From assembly GCF_900111995.1 (NCBI RefSeq), contig NZ_FOKF01000001.1, positions 62,001-126,000 on the forward strand: a stretch of DNA of 64,000 nt, given 5' to 3'. Of the stretch, positions 17,901 through 25,151 are shown in pieces; position 1 is the first letter of the stretch; each line of letters starts with the position of its first letter. The stretch comes from Collimonas sp. OK607. GTDB lineage: Bacteria; Pseudomonadota; Gammaproteobacteria; Burkholderiales; Burkholderiaceae_D. The notes under the pieces are model-generated. The model saw only the letters and a list, made by a program, of their open reading frames with translations, was not told the origin of the DNA and did no database searches. The translations under genes and the position numbers were made by a program.

Positions 17901-18396
17901 TGACCTGGTTGACGTGGCTGTAACCCGCCAGCGTCAGCTGCGATTTCAGGCGCGCTTCATCCAGCGTCTCGCCCTGCTTGAAAAAGAAGGTGTAACCCGC
18001 CAGGAAGGACGGTGGCGCCATTCTGACCAGGGCGGTGGTGGCCGGCACCAGCAGCACGTCGCATTGGCCGCTCTGGACCTCATACAAGGTCGCCAGTCGC
18101 TCCGATACCAGGTCCTGGTGCGGCGAGAAGGCATCGTAGGGCAGGGTTTCCCAGTCCGGCAGCAAATGGCAGCGCAGGCCGTTAGACTCGTCGCCAGTGG
18201 TTTGAAACCAGGGGATTTCCGTACGCAGCCGCTGTCCATCGGTGGCGTCGGCCACTACTACCACCAGCATCCGTTGTTGCGACTTGAGCGCCAGCGCAGC
18301 TTGCGCCAATGCGAAGGCATCGGCTGAGCCGTGCAAAGCCGGCAGCACGAAACGGGCAGCCGGTTTAGGCAGCAATTTTTCTAGATCAAAGGACAT
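14956..18396 (-). CDS. mfd: Transcription-repair coupling factor Mfd
   Basis: 1146 aa, almost the E. coli length (1148). Domain order: UvrB-homology N-terminal modules (RFVLPALHGSADAFA; PYDAFSPHQDLVSERLATL), the RNA polymerase-interaction domain (GDPVVHINHGIGRYMGLLSM), the RecG-like translocase with Walker A GDVGFGKTEVALRAAF, DEEH box (VIIDEEHRFGVRQKE), TATPIPRT, TTIIETGIDVP and QLRGRVGRS, and the C-terminal TRCF domain. Mfd removes RNA polymerase stalled at lesions and recruits UvrA. The start ATG at 18396 follows a region of 12-bp tandem repeats. serB is 45 bases downstream. Confidence 0.98.
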   Translation of the reverse strand: MSFDLEKLLPKPAARFVLPALHGSADAFALAQAALALKSQQRMLVVVVADATDGQRLRTEIPWFQTTGDESNGLRCHLLPDWETLPYDAFSPHQDLVSERLATLYEVQSGQCDVLLVPATTALVRMAPPSFLAGYTFFFKQGETLDEARLKSQLTLAGYSHVNQVMSPGEYSVRGGLIDIFPMGSVLPYRLDLFGDAIETIRTFDADTQRSLYPVKEVRLLPGREFPMDEAARSAFRSRWREVFEGDPSRSAIYKDIGNGIASAGIEYYLPLFFEDTATLFDYLPADATFALVGDIDGAIQRFWNDTQSRYKFLKSDRERPLLAPEALFLTGENFFSLTKPYGRWVIQQSDAASELSAPIPNIAVNRRIDDPLTNLRAYLLQSDRRVMICAESNGRRETLQQYFNEYDLPLALCDGYADFATSAHKLMLGVAPLHAGFELPQFIFVTETELYAGSGRRIGKKKQEGATQVESMVRDLSELKIGDPVVHINHGIGRYMGLLSMDLGEGETEFLHLEYAKDTKLYVPVSQLHVISRYSGASPEDAPLHALGSGQWEKAKRKAAQQVRDTAAELLNLYARRALRQGHAFEYSAHDYEAFSESFGFEETVDQAAAINAVIQDMTSGKPMDRLICGDVGFGKTEVALRAAFVAVLGGKQVAILAPTTLLAEQHAQTFADRFADWPVKIAELSRFRSGKEVTQAIKGMADGTLDIVIGTHKLLSDDIKFSRLGLVIIDEEHRFGVRQKEALKALRAEVDVLTLTATPIPRTLGMALEGLREFSIIATAPQKRLAIKTFVRSEGESTIREACLRELKRGGQVYFLHNEVDTIQNRKAMLEELLPEARIAIAHGQMHERDLEKVMRDFVAQRFNILLCTTIIETGIDVPTANTIIMHRADKFGLAQLHQLRGRVGRSHHQAYAYLLVHDVQGLTKLAQRRLDAIQQMEELGSGFYLAMHDLEIRGAGEVLGENQSGEMQEIGFQLYSDMLNEAVRSLKNGKEPDLAAPLSTTTEINLHVPALLPADYCGDVHERLSIYKRLANCNAQDKIDDLQEELIDRFGKLPDPAKALIETHRLRIAAKSIGIVKIDAHTDSALLQFIPNPPIDAMRIIELIQKNRHIKLNGQDKLRITVNMPDLAARLTQVKATIKALAG

Positions 18397-18415
18397 TAGG
18401 GCCTGTTAAACGTAA

Positions 18416-18488
18416 CATACAAACGCAACATACAAGATGACATACGAGATGACATACAACGCGACACAAACGATGACGCAAACAACGA
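18416..18488. repeat. Degenerate 12-bp tandem repeat ahead of mfd
   Basis: The gap 18397-18701 between the divergent mfd and ispD genes holds six imperfect copies of a 12-bp unit: CATACAAACGCAA (13), CATACAAGATGA, CATACGAGATGA, CATACAACGCGA, CACAAACGATGA and CGCAAACAACGA. They start 20 bases upstream of the mfd ATG, so they are probably in its leader or promoter. The rest of the gap (18489-18701) is AT-richer and must contain the ispD promoter, but I see no convincing boxes. Confidence 0.65.
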
Positions 18489-18701
18489 TACAAGCACGGC
18501 TATGGTCAAAAAAAGCCGCAATACGCCTGATTTGACAGTTAAAATTCAGAGCCGCATTATAAACCACGGGCATAAATGCCGATTCTTACGGCTCAGGACA
18601 TGGTTTAGCTAATATTCTCTCAAGCATGCAGCCATTTTTTTACCGTCATTTTGCTATGTATTGATGACATTTCCTCAGAATTTCCAACGAGCCCATTGCG
18701 C

Positions 18702-19400
18702 ATGAATTCTTCACGCTATTTTGCCCTGATTCCTGCTGCCGGCATCGGCGCCCGCCTTGGTGCTGATATCCCCAAACAGTATATGCCGCTGGCCGGCCGG
18801 CCGATGTTGACGCATGTCTTGACGACTTTTGCCGCGGCCAGCGTAATCAGCCATGTTTTTGTGGTGGTCAGTGCCGACGACGGCTATATAGGCGAACTGA
18901 TGGCTGCCGCGCCGCATTTGCAGGGACGGGTCAGTGTACTGTTTGACGGCGGCCCCAGCCGTCGGGAATCGGTATTGAACGGTCTGCAGGCGATTCGGCC
19001 ATTGGTTGGCGATGACGACTGGATGCTGGTGCATGATGCCGCTCGGCCCGGCCTGACTGGTGGCTTGATCGAACATCTGATTGAGACGCTGCAAGATGAC
19101 CCTGTGGGCGGTTTGCTGGCGCTACCGGTGGTCGACACCCTGAAGCGCAGCGATCAGCAAACACGCGTGGAGCAAACTGTGGAGCGCACCGCATTGTGGG
19201 CAGCTCAGACGCCGCAAATGTTTCGCTATAGCCTGCTATTGCGGGCATTGAGGTTGGCCGACGCAGTCACCGATGAGGCCGGTGCGGTTGAATTGCTGGG
19301 CTTGCAGCCGCGCCTGGTTGAAGGTAGCCCGCGTAATTTCAAAGTGACCCTGCCGCACGATGTGGCGTTGGCAGAGATGTTTTTAAAGGAAAAGTCGTGA
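18702..19400 (+). CDS. ispD: 2-C-methyl-D-erythritol 4-phosphate cytidylyltransferase IspD
   Basis: 232 aa from the ATG at 18702 ([19 protein letters not shown]); a longer frame start 51 bases upstream adds non-conserved residues. The CTP-binding loop is [25 protein letters not shown], followed by [24 protein letters not shown] and the C-terminal [10 protein letters not shown]. It makes CDP-ME from MEP and CTP in the non-mevalonate isoprenoid pathway. ispF follows after 34 bases, the standard operon, and mfd is divergent upstream, a common betaproteobacterial order. Confidence 0.97.
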   Translation: MNSSRYFALIPAAGIGARLGADIPKQYMPLAGRPMLTHVLTTFAAASVISHVFVVVSADDGYIGELMAAAPHLQGRVSVLFDGGPSRRESVLNGLQAIRPLVGDDDWMLVHDAARPGLTGGLIEHLIETLQDDPVGGLLALPVVDTLKRSDQQTRVEQTVERTALWAAQTPQMFRYSLLLRALRLADAVTDEAGAVELLGLQPRLVEGSPRNFKVTLPHDVALAEMFLKEKS

Positions 19401-19434
19401 AATCATTAACTGCACTGTATTCAAAGGAGCACGC

Positions 19435-19923
19435 ATGAACAACCCAGGATTTCGCATCGGCCAGGGCTACGATTGCCATGTCTTGCAGGCCGGCCGGCCA
19501 TTGATTATCGGCGGTGTGACGATTCCGCATAAAACCGGCTTGCTGGGACATTCCGACGCCGACGTGCTGCTACATGCGATTATCGACGCACTGTTTGGCG
19601 CAGCAGCCTTGGGTGATATAGGTCGTCATTTTTCGGATACCGATGCGCAGTTTGCTGGCGCCGATTCACGCAAATTGCTGCGCGAAGCGGTCAGGCTGAT
19701 CGGTGCGGCCGGTTACGCTGTCGGCAATATAGATTCCACCATCATTGCGCAAGCGCCGAAGATGGCGCCGCATATTCCATTGATGGTGGCACAGATTGCC
19801 GCCGATTGCGGGATTGCCGTGAATCAGGTCAATGTGAAGGCAAAAACCAATGAAAAACTCGGGTATCTGGGCCGGGAAGAGGGGATCGCAGCGGAGGCGG
19901 TAGCTTTGCTGTTCCCTTTGTAG
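19435..19923 (+). CDS. ispF: 2-C-methyl-D-erythritol 2,4-cyclodiphosphate synthase IspF
   Basis: 162 aa, the usual size. The zinc ligands are in GQGYDCHVL (Asp and His) and a second His in [33 protein letters not shown], the family signature. [24 protein letters not shown] closes the protein. It cyclises CDP-ME2P to MEcPP as a trimer. The start has a strong Shine-Dalgarno (AAAGGAGC). Its TAG stop is contributed by the first bases of the adjoining REPIN-like repeat, so the element sits flush against the gene. Confidence 0.98.
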   Translation: MNNPGFRIGQGYDCHVLQAGRPLIIGGVTIPHKTGLLGHSDADVLLHAIIDALFGAAALGDIGRHFSDTDAQFAGADSRKLLREAVRLIGAAGYAVGNIDSTIIAQAPKMAPHIPLMVAQIAADCGIAVNQVNVKAKTNEKLGYLGREEGIAAEAVALLFPL

Positions 19924-20040
19924 GGTGGGCACGCTTTTGTGCCCACGCTGAACTCACAATACGCACATACGTGTTTCCATGCCGGGAGGGTCCGTACTGC
20001 GGTTATCGCGGTCACGCGTGGGCATTCATGCCCACCCTAC
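19920..20040. repeat. REPIN-like element (family B): two hairpins in inverted orientation
   Basis: A 121-bp unit whose ends are inverted copies: GTAGGGTGGGC (19920-19930) and GCCCACCCTAC (20030-20040). Each end folds into its own hairpin: GTGGGCAC with GTGCCCAC on the left, GTGGGCAT with ATGCCCAC on the right. This doublet form is that of REPINs, non-autonomous elements mobilised by RAYT proteins. It fills the space between the convergent ispF (+) and envZ (-), and probably works as a bidirectional stem-loop there. Confidence 0.8.
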
Positions 20041-20050
20041 GAAACCCGTG

Positions 20051-21391
20051 TCAGGTTTTTAGCTGTAGTTCGATCTGGGTTGCCAGGCCACCGCCTTCGC
20101 GGTTGCTGACACGCAATTTACCGCCGTGCTGCTTGACAATCCGGCTGACGATCGCCAAGCCCAGGCCTGAACCGTTGGCTTGTCCCCGCGCGACATCGAG
20201 TCGCGTGAACGGCCGCAGCAGGCGGTCGATCTCGCTGTCCGGCACGCCAGCGCCGTGATCGGCAATATTCACGATGACTTTGTCCTGACGGATATGGCAG
20301 CTGATGTCGATCTCGACGTGGTCGTCGCCGTCTTTTTTTCCGTAGCGGCGGGAATTTTCCAGCAGATTTTCCAATACGCGCCTGAGTTCGGTTTCGTTGC
20401 CGAAGACATGGACATTAGGCGTGACGCTGGATTGAATCCGGACATCGGTCTGGCGTGTCGCCGTTTGCGCCACGTTATCGATCAGTTCGCTGAGGTTGAT
20501 TCTCTCGAAACTGCTGGTATCCGTCGGCTTCGCATAGTTCAGGAACTGGCCGATGATGCCGTCCATCTGCGCCAGGTCGGATTGCATGCCGGTGCGCGCG
20601 TCATCGGACAGGTTTGCCATTTCCACTTCCAGCAGCATACGCGCCAGCGGCGTGCGCAAATCGTGCGAAATGCCGGCCAGGATGATCGCGCGATCAGATT
20701 CGATACGCTGCAAATCATTGACCATCTGGTTAAAGCTGCGATTGGCTTCTTCAATTTCGGTCGGCCCGGTTTCGGGCAGCGGTTCGGGCCGTATGCCTTT
20801 GGCCACCGCGCGTGTAGCTGCGGTAAGGCGCGATAGGGGCTGGTTAATCAGGGTGGAAATAAACATCGCCCCCAATAGCGACAGTACCAGTGCAACGCTG
20901 GCCCATTGCAACCATTGAATGCCGGAAGTGCGGTCAAGCCGCTCGCTGTCGAGCATCAGCCAGTATTCGTCGCTATCGATCTTGAAGCTGATCCAGAAGC
21001 CATCGATATCATTGACCTTGGATGAAAACCGGGTTTGGTTGCCAAGGCGCGCCCGGACTTCTCTCTCGAGGTCAGGCATCAGCGCATTATCGGGTGGCGG
21101 ATCGATTTTGTCGGTGTCTTCCAGCGGGTAGATCCGGATGCCTTCATTGCTGGCCAGGTCGAACAATAGCTCGCTGCGCAAGTCCGGCGCGGAATGGGTG
21201 AGGGCGGCCCGGGTAATGGTGACGATAGAGATGATTTGCGCTGCGATCTGTTGCGCGCGCGGACCCCGTTCAACGATCCTGAAGCTGGCGACCCATGTCA
21301 CCATGCTGACCGTGATCAGAAAGGCGAGCATGAAAAAGGTCCGCCAGAGCAGACCGCTTTTCAGCCAGGCCAACCGGTTAGTCGTTACCAT
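20051..21391 (-). CDS. envZ: EnvZ-like osmosensor sensor histidine kinase
   Basis: 446 aa. Membrane topology: one helix near residues 12-34 (FFMLAFLITVSMVTWVASF), a periplasmic loop of about 130 residues, a second helix (WASVALVLSLLGAMFISTLI) and a HAMP linker. The H-box is GISHDLRTPLARM with the phosphorylated His243, identical in number to E. coli EnvZ. The ATPase domain has NLLENSRRYGK (N), ADHGAGVP (G1) and GSGLGLAIV (G2). It phosphorylates and dephosphorylates OmpR. It is 51 bases downstream of ompR on the same strand. 'RisS'-type sensors in related bacteria are the same family. Confidence 0.88.
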   Translation of the reverse strand: MVTTNRLAWLKSGLLWRTFFMLAFLITVSMVTWVASFRIVERGPRAQQIAAQIISIVTITRAALTHSAPDLRSELLFDLASNEGIRIYPLEDTDKIDPPPDNALMPDLEREVRARLGNQTRFSSKVNDIDGFWISFKIDSDEYWLMLDSERLDRTSGIQWLQWASVALVLSLLGAMFISTLINQPLSRLTAATRAVAKGIRPEPLPETGPTEIEEANRSFNQMVNDLQRIESDRAIILAGISHDLRTPLARMLLEVEMANLSDDARTGMQSDLAQMDGIIGQFLNYAKPTDTSSFERINLSELIDNVAQTATRQTDVRIQSSVTPNVHVFGNETELRRVLENLLENSRRYGKKDGDDHVEIDISCHIRQDKVIVNIADHGAGVPDSEIDRLLRPFTRLDVARGQANGSGLGLAIVSRIVKQHGGKLRVSNREGGGLATQIELQLKT

Positions 21392-21442
21392 GCGGCCGTT
21401 TGATACGAGCGTTGCTGAGTGGGAATGCCGTGCACACTGACA

Positions 21443-22204
21443 TCAACGCGGCTGGCCTTCAGGAATGAAGACGTAGCCGAGGCCCCATACGGTTTGTATG
21501 TAGAGCGGGCTGGCCGGATCGGGCTCGATCAGCTTGCGCAGGCGTGAAATCTGGACGTCCAGGCTGCGGTCGAATACTTCGTACTCGCGTCCGCGCGCCA
21601 GTTCCATCAATTTTTCGCGGGACAGCGGTTGTCGTGCGTGCCGCGCAAATACCTTGAGTACCGAGAATTCGCCGGTGGTGAGCGGGATCGACTCGCCATT
21701 TTTTTTCAATGTGCGTGTGCCGAGATCCAGTACGAATTCGCCGAATTCGAAAGACTGCGGTGTCTCCGACGGTGCGCCCGGTAATTCATCCGGACCTTTG
21801 CGTCGCAGCACGGCGCCGATGCGCGCTACCAGTTCGCGTGGATTGAATGGCTTCGGCAGATAATCGTCGGCGCCCATTTCAAGTCCGACGATGCGATCCA
21901 CATCCTCGCCTTTGGCGGTCAGCATGATGATCGGCGTCTGGTCGCCGGCGCCGCGCAAACGGCGGCAGATCGCCAGGCCGTCTTCGCCCGGCAGCATCAG
22001 GTCAAGCACCAGCAAGTCGTAGCGTTCGCGAATCCACAACTTGTTCATCGCCTGGGCGTTCTCCGCCGTGACCACCTGGAAGCCTTGCTCCGTCAGATAG
22101 CGTCGCAGCAGATCGCGCAATCGAATGTCGTCGTCGACCACCAGGATTTTATGTTGGTGGGTTGTGTTCGTTTGGTTTTGGGTGTTGATCGTATTCATGG
22201 TCAT
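21443..22204 (-). CDS. ompR: Response regulator OmpR
   Basis: 253 aa. A Gln/Thr-rich N-terminal extension of about 18 residues precedes the receiver domain (KILVVDDDIRLRDLL), with the phosphoacceptor Asp68 in LVLDLMLPGEDG (Asp55 in OmpR once the extension is removed) and Lys in YLPKPFNPREL. The C-terminal winged helix contains LMELARGREYEVFDRSLDVQISRLRKLIE and ends VWGLGYVFIPEG, typical of OmpR. The start may also be the ATG at 22198. Paired with envZ; likely controls porins and osmotic or acid responses. Confidence 0.92.
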   Translation of the reverse strand: MTMNTINTQNQTNTTHQHKILVVDDDIRLRDLLRRYLTEQGFQVVTAENAQAMNKLWIRERYDLLVLDLMLPGEDGLAICRRLRGAGDQTPIIMLTAKGEDVDRIVGLEMGADDYLPKPFNPRELVARIGAVLRRKGPDELPGAPSETPQSFEFGEFVLDLGTRTLKKNGESIPLTTGEFSVLKVFARHARQPLSREKLMELARGREYEVFDRSLDVQISRLRKLIEPDPASPLYIQTVWGLGYVFIPEGQPR

Positions 22205-22255
22205 ATGGTAACGTCAGAGTGCGCATCAAAAGTACAGTAAATGCTTATGGATTAC

Positions 22256-22272
22256 AAAGTGTTACACACTTT
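22256..22272. promoter_or_regulatory. 17-bp dyad between ompR and the small secreted protein gene
   Basis: AAAGTGT, TAC, ACACTTT forms a perfect inverted repeat in the 166-bp divergent spacer, 52 bases from the ompR start and 99 bases from the plus-strand gene. Its position suits an operator for either gene. Autoregulation by OmpR is possible but the dyad is not a clear OmpR box. Confidence 0.4.
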
Positions 22273-22370
22273 ACTAAAAACGTCTTATGCCAATTAATAG
22301 AGGAGCTTACACTCAATTTGTGGCGATTAAATCTTAACCGTTATCCAGAATTCACAGAAGAAGTCCATAT

Positions 22371-22658
22371 ATGAAGATGTTTCGGAAAATCAGTGTTTGT
22401 TTGTTGTTGCTATCGGCAATGATGAGCGCCTCTGCACGTTCCGACCGGGCGCAGGATGATCGCGGAGAGCGCCGCGCGCCGCCGCCATCCCAGTATGAGC
22501 CGCAACGCGGCCAGGCGCCGGAGCCGCAATGGCAAAATCGCGGGCGGGAATCTGATCCTAATGAAGGTGGGCGTGGCAGGATGTCACCGGACGACCGGCG
22601 CGCATTGCGTCAGCAAATCGACAGGGCTGGCCGCGATATTTATCCGCAACGCCGCTGA
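22371..22658 (+). CDS. Small arginine-rich secreted protein
   Basis: 95 aa. A signal peptide (MKMFRKISVCLLLLSAMMSASA) is followed by a charged, disordered mature part rich in Arg, Pro, Gln and Asp, with a conserved-looking C-terminal MSPDDRRALRQQIDRAGRDIYPQRR. Short periplasmic proteins ending this way are common in Burkholderiales but have no known role. It is divergent from ompR and closed by an intrinsic terminator at 22712-22739, so it is monocistronic. Confidence 0.7.
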   Translation: MKMFRKISVCLLLLSAMMSASARSDRAQDDRGERRAPPPSQYEPQRGQAPEPQWQNRGRESDPNEGGRGRMSPDDRRALRQQIDRAGRDIYPQRR

Positions 22659-22711
22659 TGCTGAAAACCAGAAAAGATTGAAGATGCCAATTCATATGGC
22701 ATAGCGAACCG

Positions 22712-22739
22712 AACCGGTGATGAAGATCACCGGTTTTTT
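22712..22739 (+). terminator. Rho-independent terminator
   Basis: Perfect 10-bp stem AACCGGTGAT / ATCACCGGTT with a GAAG loop and a six-T run. It ends the transcript of the small secreted protein gene. Confidence 0.9.
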
Positions 22740-22850
22740 ATTGGGCGCTGCATTTGAAAAAACGAATTGGGGATGCTGTGTTCTGCGCAGATGGTGTGGT
22801 GGAAGATCCGGCTTTGGCAGGGAGGTAAAAACAGGTGACGTAAACCAGAA

Positions 22851-22880
22851 AGGGGTTGCAAGATTTCTCTTGCAACCCCT
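22851..22880 (-). terminator. Terminator hairpin for tRNA-Arg
   Basis: 13-bp perfect stem AGGGGTTGCAAGA / TCTTGCAACCCCT with a TTTC loop, 9 bases beyond the tRNA 3' end. On the minus strand a short TTTCTGGTTT tract follows. Confidence 0.8.
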
Positions 22881-22888
22881 CGTAATAC

Positions 22889-22965
22889 TGGTGCGGCTGG
22901 CAGGAATCGAACCCACGACCCCTTGGTTCGTAGCCAAGTACTCTATCCAGCTGAGCTACAGCCGC
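22889..22965 (-). tRNA. tRNA-Arg (anticodon ACG)
   Basis: 77 nt with encoded CCA. On the minus strand the acceptor arm is GCGGCTG paired with CAGCCGC; the D arm (AGCTCAGCTGGATAGAG), the anticodon arm CTTGG-CTACGAA-CCAAG and the T arm GGTTCGATTCC are all in place. The anticodon ACG is read as ICG after deamination by TadA and decodes CGN arginine codons. Several apparent ORFs across it are shadows of this gene. Confidence 0.97.
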
Positions 22966-23212
22966 GAAAAACAAAATTATATATTAGCTTTGTTAATTTT
23001 GGAAGAGGAAAATATTTAAAAAACTTAATATTTCTTCTCGCTTACAGAGGTAAAACACTTTTTCTGCTTGCTCTCAACCAAGTCCGTTACTATGCCACAG
23101 ACATTGCGCATTGGGAAGCTTTTTTTCCAATTTCATTCTATTTTTGTGTCCGCGATTTTAATCTTTCCAATTTCCTGTGCCAGGTCGCCGCGAATTTCAT
23201 CGGATGTTATAA

Positions 23213-23231
23213 TTAAACAATAATCATTATC
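23213..23231 (+). promoter_or_regulatory. Fur box upstream of the ftr operon
   Basis: The 19-mer ending ATAATCATTATC matches the Fur consensus GATAATGATAATCATTATC at about 14 of 19 positions, with overlapping half-sites continuing into TCATTTG. It lies 35 bases ahead of the ftrA start. Iron repression of the whole operon is the natural reading. Confidence 0.75.
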
Positions 23232-23265
23232 ATTTGTAATTGGCAGATTGAGAAAGGTTGATGAC

Positions 23266-23808
23266 ATGAATGTGAAATTGCTTACGGCGGCTGTGCTTGT
23301 TTCGATTGGTCTTGCAGGTACCGCTTCGGCGGCTGAATACCCGATCGGCAAACAGCAAATCATGAACGGCCTGGAGATTGCAGCTGTTTACTTACAGCCG
23401 ATCAAAATGGAGCCGGAAGGCATGATGCGCAAGGCGGAGCTGTCGGATATCCATGTCGAGGCTGACATTCGTGCAGTGAAAGACAATCCGAACGGCTTTG
23501 CAGAAGGCGACTGGATGCCGAACCTGGTCATCTCTTATGAATTCACAAAAGCCGGTTCGTCCCAGGTAATCAAGGGCGACATGATGCCGATGGTGGCTAG
23601 CGACGGTCCGCACTATGGCGATAACGTCAAACTGGCAGGGCCGGGCAAATATACATTGAAGATGATTATTTCCCCGCCGTCAGCCAACGCCGGTGCGCAT
23701 TTCGGCCGCCACGTAGATAAGGAAACCGGCGTCGGCGCCTGGTTCAAGCCGTTCACGGTGGTCAACGAATTCACGTTCGCTGGCGTCGGTAAAAAGGGCG
23801 GGTATTAA
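23266..23808 (+). CDS. ftrA: P19/Tp34-type periplasmic iron-binding protein FtrA
   Basis: 180 aa. A signal peptide (MNVKLLTAAVLVSIGLAGTASA) precedes a Tp34/P19 domain: YPIGKQQIMNGLEIAAVYLQPI, MEPEGM, ADIHVEADI-like strand, EGDWMPNLVISYE and a His-containing GPHYGDNVKL and HFGRHVDKETG. P19-family proteins bind ferrous iron with copper and deliver it to an Ftr1-type permease. The ATG at 23266 has AAAGG 8 bases upstream; a TTG at 23248 is disregarded. First gene of a four-gene operon equivalent to Bordetella ftrABCD, under a Fur box. Confidence 0.85.
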   Translation: MNVKLLTAAVLVSIGLAGTASAAEYPIGKQQIMNGLEIAAVYLQPIKMEPEGMMRKAELSDIHVEADIRAVKDNPNGFAEGDWMPNLVISYEFTKAGSSQVIKGDMMPMVASDGPHYGDNVKLAGPGKYTLKMIISPPSANAGAHFGRHVDKETGVGAWFKPFTVVNEFTFAGVGKKGGY

Positions 23809-23853
23809 TTCACTATGAAATCTGCCATGAGATTCTTATCGGAGAGCACCGTT

Positions 23854-24189
23854 ATGGCGTCAGGCAAGATGCGCTGCCTGGTCGGTATCAGCCTGCTGGC
23901 GATAGCGGCGGTTTCGGCGGCCGCCGATTTGCCGACCTTCAAGCTGGAAATGAAGGATGGCGTTTTGAATCCGGCGCGGATAGCGGTTCCTGCCGGCCAG
24001 AAAATAAAAATCGAGATTCATAATCTCGGCCAGTCGGCCGCGGAATTTGAAAGCGTCCAGCTGCGCAAGGAAAAGGTGCTGGCGCCAGGCGCGCAGTCTT
24101 TTGTGGTGATTGCACCGCTGCAGCCGGGCGAGTACAAATTTTTCGATGATTTTCATACGCAGGCGCAGGGTGTGATCGTCGCCAAGTAA
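23854..24189 (+). CDS. ftrB: Cupredoxin-like periplasmic protein FtrB
   Basis: 111 aa from the ATG at 23854, chosen because GGAGAG lies 7 bases upstream and a signal peptide follows directly (MRCLVGISLLAIAAVSAAA). In-frame ATGs at 23815 and 23827 have no ribosome site. The mature part is a cupredoxin fold (FKLEMKDGVLNPARIAVPAGQKIKIEIHN, AAEFES, GEYKFFDDFHTQAQG). In FtrABCD systems this protein is thought to oxidise ferrous iron or pass electrons for transport through FtrC. It sits between ftrA and ftrC. Confidence 0.8.
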   Translation: MASGKMRCLVGISLLAIAAVSAAADLPTFKLEMKDGVLNPARIAVPAGQKIKIEIHNLGQSAAEFESVQLRKEKVLAPGAQSFVVIAPLQPGEYKFFDDFHTQAQGVIVAK

Positions 24190-24193
24190 ATCG

Positions 24194-24211
24194 CTCTCTA
24201 TATATAGAGAG
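24194..24211. repeat. 18-bp perfect palindrome in the ftrB-ftrC spacer
   Basis: CTCTCTATATATAGAGAG is its own reverse complement and lies just after the ftrB stop. In RNA it could form an unbroken hairpin or, at DNA level, bind a dimeric protein. It is not followed closely by a T-run (TTTTTTG occurs about 30 bases later). Confidence 0.6.
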
Positions 24212-24316
24212 AGCCGTGCAGTATTTTAGAGATAGTCGTTTTTTGTTGCGGGACGGGAGCGCAGAGTCGCCATGGCATGGCGCATTGCTCCACCCGCAAT
24301 TGACTGGAGATAAGTG

Positions 24317-25147
24317 ATGGGTCAGGTATTGTTCATCGTCTGGCGCGAAAGCGTTGAGGCGTTGCTGGTAGTCGGTATTTTGCATGCGTGGCTGAAAAAT
24401 GGCGGCGAAGCTGCGCGCCACGGTCTGCCTTATCTGTGGAGCGGTGTCGGCGTCGGCATTTTCGGCGCGGTTGGCCTCGGTGCGGCGTTGCTGGGTTTCA
24501 GCGAGCTGCTTTCCGGCGATGCCCAGGATTACTTTCAGATCGTCATGGTGATATTGGCCGCCATATTGATAGTGCAAATGGTGTTCTGGATGCGCAAGCA
24601 TGGCCGCACACTCAAGCGCGAAATGGAAACCTCGCTCAGCGCGAATCTGCAAAACGCCAACTGGTGGGGCGTATTTGCGCTGGCGGCATTGGCGATTGCG
24701 CGCGAGGGCAGCGAAACCGTGATATTTCTTTACGGGCTGGGTCTGGCGCAACACGGTGAAAGCGCTGGAGCCATGGTGCTGGCTGCGGTACTCGGTTTTG
24801 CGCTGGCGTTCCTGACTTTCTATCTGTTGCAGCTCGGTGGTAAAATTTTCTCCTGGCGCCGCTTCTTTCAGGTAACTGAAATTATCTTGCTGTTCCTCGC
24901 CGCGGGTTTGCTACTGACCGGTATCGAACGATTGATGTCGCTGGATATTATTCCGACGCTGGTCGATCCGATATGGGATAGTTCACGCTTGCTCGACGAC
25001 ACGACTTCCTTTGGTAACCTGGTTTCCACGTTGACCGGCTATCGCGCGCAACCGGCGCTGATGAGCTTGCTGGTGTATGTGGGATATTGGGTGTGCGTTT
25101 TGTTATTCCTCAAGCGAGCCAGGCCGCAGGCAACCCTAGCTAAATAA
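24317..25147 (+). CDS. ftrC: FTR1 family iron permease FtrC
   Basis: 276 aa with seven likely membrane helices. The two REXXE motifs required for iron transport are RESVE (residues 10-14) and REGSE (residues 129-133). The ATG at 24317 has the ribosome site GGAGATAA; a GTG directly upstream is ignored. It moves iron across the inner membrane in concert with FtrA, FtrB and FtrD. ftrD starts 4 bases after its stop. Confidence 0.9.
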   Translation: MGQVLFIVWRESVEALLVVGILHAWLKNGGEAARHGLPYLWSGVGVGIFGAVGLGAALLGFSELLSGDAQDYFQIVMVILAAILIVQMVFWMRKHGRTLKREMETSLSANLQNANWWGVFALAALAIAREGSETVIFLYGLGLAQHGESAGAMVLAAVLGFALAFLTFYLLQLGGKIFSWRRFFQVTEIILLFLAAGLLLTGIERLMSLDIIPTLVDPIWDSSRLLDDTTSFGNLVSTLTGYRAQPALMSLLVYVGYWVCVLLFLKRARPQATLAK

Positions 25148-25151
25148 TCTG

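Noticed and set aside
22692-22974. Small open frames such as one reading VAQLDRVLGYEPRGRGFDSCQPHQ
   Set aside because: They are translations of the tRNA-Arg gene, a well-known artefact.
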